From: Winogradskyella pacifica
GTDB lineage: Bacteria > Bacteroidota > Bacteroidia > Flavobacteriales > Flavobacteriaceae
Reading direction: 5' to 3'
Length of the DNA: 64,000 bases
Assembly (NCBI RefSeq): GCF_013403915.1
Contig: NZ_JABFDI010000006.1
Coordinates: forward strand, 62,001 to 126,000
The number at the start of each line of letters is the position of its first letter. The first letter of the stretch is position 1. Positions 25,575-33,163 of the stretch are shown here, piece by piece. Made by a program: the position numbers and the translations under genes. The notes under the pieces were generated by a model, which saw only the letters and a list, made by a program, of their open reading frames with translations, did not search any database and was not told the DNA's origin.

Positions 25575-26339
25575 ATGGCAACGTATAAGAAAAGAGGCTA
25601 CAAACCGAAGACAGTAAAAGAGAAGGAAGAGGTTTTTGAAGAAGAATCAACAACAGCAGAAGTGTTTAACACTTTAGATGAGGGTGCTTCCAAAACAGAA
25701 GAGTGGGCCGTTAAGAACCAAAAGTATATTTTAGGTTTAGTTGGAGCAGTAGCTTTAATTGTTCTAGGATATTTAGGTTATAATAAGTTAGTAGCAGAGC
25801 CACAACAAAAGGATGCTATGAACGAAATGTATACTGCTAAAAAGTATTTTGATGATGCTGTAAGTGGTATATCTTCAGATTCACTGTATAGAATGTCTTT
25901 AGATGGTGGTGAAGGTAAATACGGAATGCTAGATATTATTAGTGAGTATGGAGGAAGTCCTGCTGCCAATTTAGCAAACTATTATGCTGGTATGGCATAT
26001 TTGAATTTGAAAGATTATCAGAATGCTGTAGAGCATTTAGGGAATTTCTCAAGTGATGATAAAATGTTAAATCCTATCGCAAAAGGTGGTATTGGTGATG
26101 CATTTGTACAATTAGATCAAAAATCGGATGCTTTAGGGTATTACGAAAAAGCATTTAAAGCTAACGTTAATAGTTTTACAACTCCATTATACTTAATGAA
26201 AGCAGCGCGTGTTGCTATGGATTTAGGAGAAAATGCGAAAGCTTTAGAATATTTAAAGCGTATTAAGTCTGAATTTTCTGCTTCAACTGAAGCTAAGAAT
26301 GCAGATGTTTTAATCGGAAAAGCAGAAGCAAGCTTATAG
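25575..26339 (+). CDS. Tetratricopeptide repeat membrane protein
   Basis: The 254-residue protein has a charged cytoplasmic N-terminus (about 1-45), one membrane segment (about 53-70, YILGLVGAVALIVLGYLGY) and TPR units (about 130-250: AANLANYYAGMAYLNLKDYQNAVEHL, AKGGIGDAFVQLDQKSDALGYYEKAF, AARVAMDLGENAKALEYLKRI). The topology resembles YfgM/TPR_21-type proteins that work near the Sec translocon or chaperones. It is four bases from ribH, so the two are co-transcribed. Confidence 0.85.
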   Translation: MATYKKRGYKPKTVKEKEEVFEEESTTAEVFNTLDEGASKTEEWAVKNQKYILGLVGAVALIVLGYLGYNKLVAEPQQKDAMNEMYTAKKYFDDAVSGISSDSLYRMSLDGGEGKYGMLDIISEYGGSPAANLANYYAGMAYLNLKDYQNAVEHLGNFSSDDKMLNPIAKGGIGDAFVQLDQKSDALGYYEKAFKANVNSFTTPLYLMKAARVAMDLGENAKALEYLKRIKSEFSASTEAKNADVLIGKAEASL

Positions 26340-26342
26340 TCT

Positions 26343-26849
26343 ATGGCTACAGTAAATCATAATTTATCGGCTTACGATAAAGCAACAATCCCAAACGCGA
26401 AAGATTTTCGGTTTGGGATTGTTGTTTCAGAATGGAATGACACCATTACCGAAGGCTTATGGCAAGGTGCTTTTGATGCCCTGTTAGATTGCGGAGCCAT
26501 AAAGCAAAATATTGTACGTTGGAATGTTCCAGGTGCTTTTGAGCTAACTTACGGTGCAGCCAGAATGAGTAAAAGTATCTATGCCGACTCCGGAATGTTA
26601 GATGCTATTATTGTTATTGGTTGTGTTATTCAAGGTGAAACAAAACATTTCGATTTTGTATGCGAAGGGGTGACTCAAGGTATTAAAGACCTTAATGTAA
26701 AAGGAGATATCCCTGTAATTTTCTGTGTGCTTACAGATAATACACAACAACAATCTATTGATCGCTCTGGCGGCATACATGGTAATAAAGGTACCGAAGC
26801 AGCAATTGCGGCAATAAAAATGGCAGCTTTACGTAAGGAAACTTTTTAA
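26343..26849 (+). CDS. ribH: 6,7-dimethyl-8-ribityllumazine synthase
   Basis: A 168-residue enzyme of riboflavin synthesis that condenses 5-amino-6-ribitylaminouracil with a butanone phosphate. Motifs seen are VVSEWNDTITEGL, the GAFEL loop (VPGAFELTYGAARM), GCVIQGETKHFDFVCEGV with the catalytic His, and VIFCVLTDNTQQQSIDRSGG. Full length. The neighbours are not other rib genes; the small proteins next downstream are sometimes mislabelled as riboflavin synthase subunits because of this adjacency. Confidence 0.96.
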   Translation: MATVNHNLSAYDKATIPNAKDFRFGIVVSEWNDTITEGLWQGAFDALLDCGAIKQNIVRWNVPGAFELTYGAARMSKSIYADSGMLDAIIVIGCVIQGETKHFDFVCEGVTQGIKDLNVKGDIPVIFCVLTDNTQQQSIDRSGGIHGNKGTEAAIAAIKMAALRKETF

Positions 26850-26854
26850 GTATT

Positions 26855-26882
26855 CAGTCCTCAGTCCTCAGTTGGCAGTCAA
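26855..26882. repeat. Heptanucleotide tandem repeat, unit CAGTCCT
   Basis: Four CAGT-led 7-base units (two CAGTCCT, CAGTTGG, CAGTCAA) start 6 bases after the ribH stop codon. Confidence 0.8.
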
Positions 26883-26936
26883 ATCGCCTTAAAATAATAC
26901 ATACTTATATTTTGTGATAGGCTAAAATTTAATTTT

Positions 26937-27006
26937 GCACACTGCACACTGCACACTGCACACTGCACACTGCACACTGCACACTGCACACTGCACACTG
27001 CACACT
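26937..27006. repeat. Heptanucleotide tandem repeat, ten perfect GCACACT units
   Basis: Exactly ten identical units (70 bases) lie in the ribH to small-ORF gap. It is the longest and purest repeat in the window, so it is a candidate for copy-number variation. Confidence 0.95.
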
Positions 27007-27105
27007 CTGGCATCCTTTTTGTTAATAATTTTAAGGAATCCTTAAGGTATATTTCCTTGTATTTTCAGTACTTTTGAGATTAATCAAGTTTAATTTAAGA
27101 GCCAC

Positions 27106-27321
27106 TTGTTTAAGCAAAGAAAAAATAAACGTTTTAATTATAAACCTCGTTTTCAGGATTCCGAAGACAAAAAGTCGAGAGCCGACTTCGAAGCAAAATG
27201 GAATGATGCTAAAGATGGAGACAAAAGTAGAGGCAAATTCCTCTCTTCATTACCAGCTTTGATCATATTATTAGTTTTGATTTTTGTTATAATTTATATT
27301 CTTGAAGGATATATTAGATAA
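27106..27321 (+). CDS. Small membrane protein, FNYKPRF family, first copy
   Basis: A 71-residue product starting at TTG (27106); no ATG is available. It has a basic N-terminus (FKQRKNKRFNYKPRF), a charged middle and one C-terminal membrane helix (about 48-68). The following gene encodes a protein with the same opening pattern K-K-F-N-Y-x-P-R and a C-terminal helix, so the two are paralogues. Similar small genes between ribH and mutL are known to me from other Flavobacteriia. Function unknown; any riboflavin-synthase name should be treated as transferred by adjacency. Confidence 0.65.
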   Translation: MFKQRKNKRFNYKPRFQDSEDKKSRADFEAKWNDAKDGDKSRGKFLSSLPALIILLVLIFVIIYILEGYIR

Positions 27322-27328
27322 GACTATT

Positions 27329-27613
27329 ATGGGATTCATGAAATTGAAAAAAAATAAAAAGTTTAATTATCAACCACGTTATTACAAAGGGGACGGTAAT
27401 CCGTTTGAACTTAAGCATAAGTTTGATGAGCATAGAACTTCAATATCTCCTGCAAAAGGTATTAAAGGAAAATTTAGTGCTGCTATTGATGACTACAAGC
27501 ACAATCCGGATGATAATGTTAATAAACGCGTTATTATTATTGTTGCAGTTTTAATCTTGCTGTTTTTGTTTATTATTGATTTCGATTTATCTATTTTCCT
27601 TCCACAAAGCTAA
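27329..27613 (+). CDS. Small membrane protein, FNYQPRY family, second copy
   Basis: From the ATG at 27329 the product is 94 residues (a TTG nine codons earlier is less likely). It begins MGFMKLKKNKKFNYQPRYY, has a Lys/Asp/Asn-rich middle and ends in one membrane helix (about 70-88). It resembles the preceding protein in motif and layout. Its TAA overlaps the mutL ATG by one base (TAATG), so it is translationally coupled to mutL. Function unknown. Confidence 0.75.
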   Translation: MGFMKLKKNKKFNYQPRYYKGDGNPFELKHKFDEHRTSISPAKGIKGKFSAAIDDYKHNPDDNVNKRVIIIVAVLILLFLFIIDFDLSIFLPQS

Positions 27614-29472
27614 TGTCAGATATTATTCAACTTTTACCAGATCATGTTGCGAATCAAATTGCAGCAGGTGAGGTCGTTCAGCGTCCGGCTTCAGTAGTAA
27701 AAGAACTATTGGAAAACGCCATAGATGCCAACGCTACAGAAATTAAACTCATTATTAAAGATGCTGGTAAAACCTTAGTACAGGTTATTGATAACGGTAA
27801 AGGAATGAGTGTTACCGATGCTCGTCTTAGTTTTGAGCGTCATGCAACTTCAAAAATCAAAGCTGCTGAAGATTTATTTCAACTCAATACCAAAGGTTTT
27901 AGAGGCGAAGCATTAGCGAGTATTGCTGCGATTGCGCATGTTGAACTTAAAACGAAACAAGACGAAGACGATTTAGGAACTGTCATTGTAATTGAAGGTA
28001 GTGAGGTGAAATCTCAAGAAGTTTCCGTAATCCCAACAGGAACTTCCGTTGCAGTAAAACATTTATTTTTTAATATTCCGGCAAGACGAAATTTTTTAAA
28101 GTCCGACACTGTTGAACTTCGCCATATTACAGACGAGTTTCATCGTGTCGCTTTAGCGCATCCTAATATTGCTTTTGCTTTTTATCATAACGGTAGTGAT
28201 TTGTTTAATATTCCAGAAGAAAACTACAGACAACGTGTGGTGCATATCTTTGGAACTAAAACCAATGAAAAGTTAGTACCAGTTGAAGAGGTAACGGAAG
28301 TTTTGAAAATTTCAGGTTTTGTGGGCAAACCTAATTTCTCTAAAAAAACAAAATCGGAGCAATTCTTTTTTGTCAATCAACGTTTTATTAAGAGTCCTTA
28401 TTTGAATCATGCTATTAAATCGGCATTTGAAGGCTTGTTAAAAGATGGTTATCACGCTAGTTATTTTCTAAATCTTACCGTCGATCCGAAATCGATAGAT
28501 ATCAATATTCACCCAACAAAAACCGAAATTAAGTTTGATGATGAGCACACGCTTTATGCGATTTTACGTTCTGCTGTTAAGCATAGTTTAGGGCAATTCA
28601 ACATTGCACCAGTTTTAGATTTTGAACATCAGAGTAGTTTAAATACGCCTTACGATTACAGGGATAAAAAAGCGTCCACGCCAGCTATTGAGGTGGATCG
28701 TAGTTTTAATCCATTTGCAGAGGAGTCAGGTATAAAACAAAAGACCACAAGTCATAATACTGGGTTTAAGTCTTCACCAACAGCATCATGGGAAAGTTTG
28801 TATGTAGGTTTAGAATCGAAAGCTAATAATTCGCCATCGGATTTTAGTCAGGTGACTTTTGAAAGTGAATCTAAAAACGAGTCTATTTTTAGTGATTCGT
28901 CTATTGAAACTAGAAAAACGACGTTTCAATTGCAACAAAAATATATTGTGAGTACCTTAAAATCTGGCATGTTAGTTATAGACCAGAATAGGGCACATCA
29001 ACGTATTTTATATGAAAACTTTTTAAGGCATATTACGATAAAAGAAGCGACAAGTCAGCAATTATTATTTCCGTTACAATTGCATTTTACACCCAACGAA
29101 ATAAAAATTATAGAAGACTTAAAAGCTGATTTAGAGCATACAGGTTTTGTGTTTTCGGAATTGAGTGCAAAGGAGATTATGATAACTGGTGTTCCAGTTG
29201 GAGTGCCAGAAAGTGAAGTGTCTATTATTTTAGAACAGTTAATTAGCGATGTAGAAAATGATGTGCCAGACACTAATTTTAGTGCTGCAGATTTGTTAGC
29301 TAAATCTATGGCAAAGAGTTTAGCTATTAAAAACGGTCAATCATTAAACAGCACAGAACAAGAACATATGGTAAATAGTTTGTTTGCCTGTAAGGAACCC
29401 AATGTATCACCAACCAATAGACCAACGTTTATTACGATGGCAGTTGATGATATTGAAAAAAAATTCATGTAG
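27613..29472 (+). CDS. mutL: DNA mismatch repair endonuclease MutL
   Basis: The 619-residue protein has the GHKL ATPase N-terminus: IAAGEVVQRPASVVKELLENAIDA, DNGKGM and the RGEALASIAA segment, then the GTSVAVKHLFFNIPARRNFL region. After a variable linker (about 330-430) the C-terminal dimerisation domain (about 435-610) has DQNRAHQRILYE and ends KEPNVSPTNRPTF. The endonuclease motif DQHA(X)2E(X)4E is altered here (DQNRAHQRILYE) and should be checked. It is downstream of the paralogous small membrane proteins and upstream of two rhomboids. Confidence 0.96.
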   Translation: MSDIIQLLPDHVANQIAAGEVVQRPASVVKELLENAIDANATEIKLIIKDAGKTLVQVIDNGKGMSVTDARLSFERHATSKIKAAEDLFQLNTKGFRGEALASIAAIAHVELKTKQDEDDLGTVIVIEGSEVKSQEVSVIPTGTSVAVKHLFFNIPARRNFLKSDTVELRHITDEFHRVALAHPNIAFAFYHNGSDLFNIPEENYRQRVVHIFGTKTNEKLVPVEEVTEVLKISGFVGKPNFSKKTKSEQFFFVNQRFIKSPYLNHAIKSAFEGLLKDGYHASYFLNLTVDPKSIDINIHPTKTEIKFDDEHTLYAILRSAVKHSLGQFNIAPVLDFEHQSSLNTPYDYRDKKASTPAIEVDRSFNPFAEESGIKQKTTSHNTGFKSSPTASWESLYVGLESKANNSPSDFSQVTFESESKNESIFSDSSIETRKTTFQLQQKYIVSTLKSGMLVIDQNRAHQRILYENFLRHITIKEATSQQLLFPLQLHFTPNEIKIIEDLKADLEHTGFVFSELSAKEIMITGVPVGVPESEVSIILEQLISDVENDVPDTNFSAADLLAKSMAKSLAIKNGQSLNSTEQEHMVNSLFACKEPNVSPTNRPTFITMAVDDIEKKFM

Positions 29473-29475
29473 TTT

Positions 29476-30228
29476 ATGAGACAAGGAATAACGGATGCCG
29501 TAAAGCATTTATTGATTATAAATGTAGTAATGTTTATAGGTACTTTGGTAATTGGTAATGGAGAAGCCTTTTATCAATGGTTTGCGCTTTATTTTCCTCA
29601 GAATCCAAATTTCCAACCTTGGCAGATTTTGACTCATATATTTATGCACGGTAATTTTATGCATATCGCATTTAATATGTTTGCTTTATGGATGTTTGGT
29701 ACAGCTGTAGAACAGGTTTTTGGATGGAAAAAATTTATAGTATTCTATTTACTTTCAGGTTTTGGAGCTGCTTTAATACAACTTGCATTTTTGTATTTTC
29801 AGTACAATACAGGTTTAACAACGTTAATAGACTCTGGGATCTCTCAAACAGAAGTGGTAAGTATTTTAAGTGAGGGTAAGTATAGTACGGCTTGGGTTCC
29901 ACTTTTAGGGGATCATTTTGATAGCTTTATTGGTGCATTTAACGGTACTATGGTGGGCGCATCTGGTGCTATTATGGGAGTTTTAGTAGCTTTTGGAATG
30001 CTATTTCCTGAAAATAAATTAATGCTTATTTTCTTACCTATACCAATTAAAGCGAAGTATTTTATTCCTGCGATTATTGCGTTAGATTTGTTTTCTGGTT
30101 TAACAGGGCAATCCATTTTTAGCCCAAGTAATACAGCGTACATGGCTCACGTTGGTGGCGCACTTACAGGGTTTTTATTGATGTATTTCTGGAAGAAAAA
30201 TGAAATGGATAAATACCGTTGGAACTAA
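29476..30228 (+). CDS. Rhomboid family intramembrane serine protease, first copy
   Basis: A 250-residue polytopic protein with the rhomboid fold. The catalytic dyad is Ser163 (in MVGASGAIMG) and His225 (in AYMAHVGGAL), with GNFMHIAFNMFALWMFG as the conserved HxxxN helix. Six membrane helices can be traced. A long loop (about residues 112-158) carries an insertion between helices. Rhomboids cut membrane proteins within the bilayer; the substrates are unknown. It starts 3 bases after mutL, and a second rhomboid follows two bases after its stop. Confidence 0.92.
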   Translation: MRQGITDAVKHLLIINVVMFIGTLVIGNGEAFYQWFALYFPQNPNFQPWQILTHIFMHGNFMHIAFNMFALWMFGTAVEQVFGWKKFIVFYLLSGFGAALIQLAFLYFQYNTGLTTLIDSGISQTEVVSILSEGKYSTAWVPLLGDHFDSFIGAFNGTMVGASGAIMGVLVAFGMLFPENKLMLIFLPIPIKAKYFIPAIIALDLFSGLTGQSIFSPSNTAYMAHVGGALTGFLLMYFWKKNEMDKYRWN

Positions 30229-30230
30229 TT

Positions 30231-31103
30231 ATGAGCACGATTCACGATTTAAAATATAAATTTAAGAACCTCGATGTTTTCGGTAAGATCATTGCGATAA
30301 ATATTATCGTATTTATTATTGGTCTTATTTTTAAATCATTATTGCGGTTTAATCTGTTTAGCTATTTTGAATTGCCATCAGATATCATGGATTTTCTGTT
30401 TCAACCATGGTCTTTAATTACTTATGGCTTTCTACATAATGGATTGTTGCACTTGGCGTTTAATATGTTGTTTCTTTACTATCTATCTAGAGTGACGACA
30501 AATCTCTTTCGCCAAAAAATGGTTCTTAATATTTATTTCTTAGGAATTATTTTTGGTGGTTTAGCCTATTTAGCGGTTGCTAATTTGGTGCCACTGAGTT
30601 TCTTTAATGCTTCTGGAGTACTTGTAGGTGCATCTGCAGGAGTCAGTGCTTTATTACTTTTTGTGGCTGCTTATATGCCTAATAGCGAAATTAGATTGTT
30701 TAATTCTTTTAATGTAAAATGGAAACATATCGCTATGGTTATCGTTGGTTTAGATGTGTTTAGAATGTCTTTAGGACTTAATCAGGGTGGTTATGTTGCG
30801 CATTTAGGAGGGTATTTATTAGGTTATATTTATGCGACTAAATTGCTCAAGGGTGTAGATATAGGAAAAGGATTTGAGCGGACTATGGATAGTTTTATGA
30901 ATTTATTTAAACCTAAATCTAACTTAAAAACGGTTCATAAAAATAAATCTAAAAGTACAACGACTAAGAAGACTAAAAATCCTTCTGATACGTTAGATAA
31001 ACAGAAGAAGATTGATACGATTCTCGATAAGATTAGTAAAAGTGGTTATGAGAGTTTAACAGCCGAGGAAAAAGCATTTTTATTTAAAGTAGGTAAAGAC
31101 TAA
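30231..31103 (+). CDS. Rhomboid family intramembrane serine protease, second copy
   Basis: From the ATG at 30231 (in preference to a TTG four codons earlier) the protein is 290 residues. Ser135 (LVGASAGVSA) and His191 (YVAHLGGYL) form the dyad; GLLHLAFNMLFLYYLSR is the His-Asn helix. A soluble Lys/Ser/Thr-rich tail (about 215-290) ends in a short helical motif GYESLTAEEKAFLFKVGK, which is also found in stand-alone small proteins of Bacteroidota. It is a tandem duplicate, diverged in sequence from the first copy. Confidence 0.92.
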   Translation: MSTIHDLKYKFKNLDVFGKIIAINIIVFIIGLIFKSLLRFNLFSYFELPSDIMDFLFQPWSLITYGFLHNGLLHLAFNMLFLYYLSRVTTNLFRQKMVLNIYFLGIIFGGLAYLAVANLVPLSFFNASGVLVGASAGVSALLLFVAAYMPNSEIRLFNSFNVKWKHIAMVIVGLDVFRMSLGLNQGGYVAHLGGYLLGYIYATKLLKGVDIGKGFERTMDSFMNLFKPKSNLKTVHKNKSKSTTTKKTKNPSDTLDKQKKIDTILDKISKSGYESLTAEEKAFLFKVGKD

Positions 31104-31108
31104 AACGC

Positions 31109-32131
31109 GTGAAAGGTTTAAGATTTGGTAGTAAAATTGTGTTTGTCATCAATTCATTGGTGGCATTTTTATTGCTCATATCTTACATTCTACCTTATGT
31201 TTCACCGAGAAGTTTTGCGTCATTGTCTGTTTTAAGTTTAGGTGTTCCTTTAATGATTTTAGCCAATATTGTTTTCTTTATTTACTGGTTACTTCGTGTA
31301 AAGAAACAAATGCTGTTATCGTTAATTGTGTTGTTGTTAGGTTGGAATTATATAAATTCAATGTATAAGTTTTCAGCTTCAGAAGATACTAAAGATGAGG
31401 CGAGTTTTTCTGTGATGTCGTTTAACGTCAGACTATTTAATAAGTATGATTGGTTGAAGGATAAAACAGTAAAGGAGACTATCCTCGATTTTATAAAGAA
31501 AGAACAACCAGACATTTTGTGTCTTCAAGAATACCCAAGAAGCGAACGAGTAAAACTTGAAGGATACAATGACTTTAATGCTACTTATAATAAAGACGTT
31601 AAAGGTGGACAAGCTATTTACTCTAAATTCCCAATTATCAATTCGGGTTCGTTAGAATTTCCCAACACCTATAACAATGCTATTTTTGTAGATATCGTAA
31701 AGCAAAAAGATACGATTAGAGTTTATACATTTCACTTGCAATCGTCAGGTATTGAAACTGATGTGGAAAAGCTTAAAAAAGAAACATCTAGTCATTTGTT
31801 TAAGCAAGTTGGTGCAACGTTTAAAGCACAACAAGATCAAGTAGAATTGTTTTTAAAGCACAAGTCCAAAACGAAATATAAGACGATAGTAACTGGTGAT
31901 TTTAATAATACACCTTATTCTTATATCTATAGAATGGTGAAGGGCGACGATTTAAAAGATACCTTTGAAGCTGCTGGTAATGGCTTTGGTAGAACTTACG
32001 ATTTTAAGTTTTTCCCGATGCGAATCGATTTTATTTTAGCGGATGAAGATTTTACAGTTAATGGTTTTAAAACTTTTGATGTAAAATTATCAGATCATTA
32101 CCCTATAAAAACCACGCTTAGTTTACAGTAA
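31109..32131 (+). CDS. Endonuclease/exonuclease/phosphatase family membrane protein
   Basis: The 340-residue protein, beginning with GTG at 31109 five bases after the rhomboid stop, has two to three hydrophobic segments (about 10-90) and then an EEP-fold domain (about 100-340). Motifs include SFSVMSFNVRLFN, DILCLQEYP with the metal-binding Glu, VTGDFNNTP and the final SDHYPIKTTL with the catalytic Asp-His. The family covers nucleases, phosphatases and sphingomyelinase-like enzymes; the domain is probably outside the membrane. Substrate unknown. Confidence 0.85.
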   Translation: MKGLRFGSKIVFVINSLVAFLLLISYILPYVSPRSFASLSVLSLGVPLMILANIVFFIYWLLRVKKQMLLSLIVLLLGWNYINSMYKFSASEDTKDEASFSVMSFNVRLFNKYDWLKDKTVKETILDFIKKEQPDILCLQEYPRSERVKLEGYNDFNATYNKDVKGGQAIYSKFPIINSGSLEFPNTYNNAIFVDIVKQKDTIRVYTFHLQSSGIETDVEKLKKETSSHLFKQVGATFKAQQDQVELFLKHKSKTKYKTIVTGDFNNTPYSYIYRMVKGDDLKDTFEAAGNGFGRTYDFKFFPMRIDFILADEDFTVNGFKTFDVKLSDHYPIKTTLSLQ

Positions 32132-32132
32132 A

Positions 32133-32441
32133 CTACATTAGCCAGCAATCTGCGGTGTCTGCAATAATGTGAATTACCAATCCAAGACCAATCAATCGTA
32201 ACTTTTTAGGAATTAGCAGCGCTATATAAACCACAATTGCATAGTAGGAGTGGAGTGGGTGAAAGTTAATACTGCAACGGTTAGGGTCAAAAATAGGATT
32301 TGCCAATAAGTGGTCTAAATCTATTAACATACCTAATATCATAATGCCATAAGCCTTTAACCAATACGTCTTATAAAACACAATAGCCACGACTAAAGGT
32401 AAGCCAAAGTGTAAACCGTAATGAATAGAGGATTGAAGCAT
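32133..32441 (-). CDS. DUF6122 family membrane protein
   Basis: A 102-residue protein with four hydrophobic stretches and the conserved His/Asp-rich pattern HYGLHFGLP, DLDHLLANPIFDPNRC, NFHPLHSYYA and HIIADTADC. This is the DUF6122 pattern seen throughout Bacteroidota; the spaced His and Asp residues recall membrane metal-dependent hydrolases of the YdjM type, but no activity is known to me. It is the last gene of the leftward cluster that starts at parA, 80 bases after wbqC. Confidence 0.8.
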   Translation of the reverse strand: MLQSSIHYGLHFGLPLVVAIVFYKTYWLKAYGIMILGMLIDLDHLLANPIFDPNRCSINFHPLHSYYAIVVYIALLIPKKLRLIGLGLVIHIIADTADCWLM

Positions 32442-32521
32442 TATTTATGTGGTTAAGTCATGTTTAAGCTAGGACGTAGGCTACGCTCTGTTACTATTTA
32501 AATTTTTCAAGATTTACGCTT

Positions 32522-33142
32522 TTAAATGAGTACTAATTCTTGTTTTTTTAAATACAATTCTGTGTTTGGTCCTTCATTAAATAGCAGATCTAAAATACTA
32601 AGATTAGGAATAAACCCATGCTTCTCAGTAAAAACTTGGGTGTAAGGCTCAAATGTTTTGACTTCGGAATTTCGCTTTACTAAATTTCTATAATCTATTT
32701 TGTCTATCGGTTCTTTTTCAAACGCGGTAGTTTGAATAGGTTGAGTATTTAATTGAAGGCTATTTGTCAGGATTTCAAAACATGTCAAATTAAAGTCTAA
32801 TATATAATCGAATTGCTTTTCAAATAACGGCATAAGGTCATCGATATAAAACTCAAAAAATGGAGACATACTGTAAGCTGATTGTAGCGACTTTAAATGG
32901 AGAAGTTGCCATTGTTCTTCATTAGCAATCTTCACATCCTTATAAAGCTGTCTGTTCTTCTGAGTGTAACTTACAGGAACTGTTAAAGCCAACTTACCAT
33001 TAGCACCATAAATTTCGGTTCGGTTTCTATACGATTGTTTTTGATAATTATCAGAAACTTCAAGATGAATGGAATCCGCATTTATAACAGCCCAAAAGTG
33101 TGCAATATTTGGAAAATATGTTGGATATATAAGACCTGTCAT
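32522..33142 (-). CDS. WbqC family protein
   Basis: The 206-residue protein shows WbqC features: PTYFPNIAHFWAVINADSIHLE at the N-terminus, YRNRTEIYGANGKLALTVPV and SPFFEFYIDDLMPLFEK. WbqC-like proteins occur in O-antigen loci and in conserved housekeeping sites in Bacteroidota; the reaction is not established. It follows lepB after 21 bases on the same strand, and this lepB-wbqC order is common in Flavobacteriia. Confidence 0.85.
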   Translation of the reverse strand: MTGLIYPTYFPNIAHFWAVINADSIHLEVSDNYQKQSYRNRTEIYGANGKLALTVPVSYTQKNRQLYKDVKIANEEQWQLLHLKSLQSAYSMSPFFEFYIDDLMPLFEKQFDYILDFNLTCFEILTNSLQLNTQPIQTTAFEKEPIDKIDYRNLVKRNSEVKTFEPYTQVFTEKHGFIPNLSILDLLFNEGPNTELYLKKQELVLI

Positions 33143-33163
33143 AGCGACTACCTGAGTCTGTTT

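Noticed and set aside
26937-27006. Repeat array considered as CRISPR
   Set aside because: The units are 7 bases and directly adjacent, with no spacers; it is a simple tandem repeat.
27106-27613. Riboflavin synthase subunits
   Set aside because: The proteins are short, membrane-anchored and show no lumazine or riboflavin synthase motif; only adjacency to ribH suggests it.
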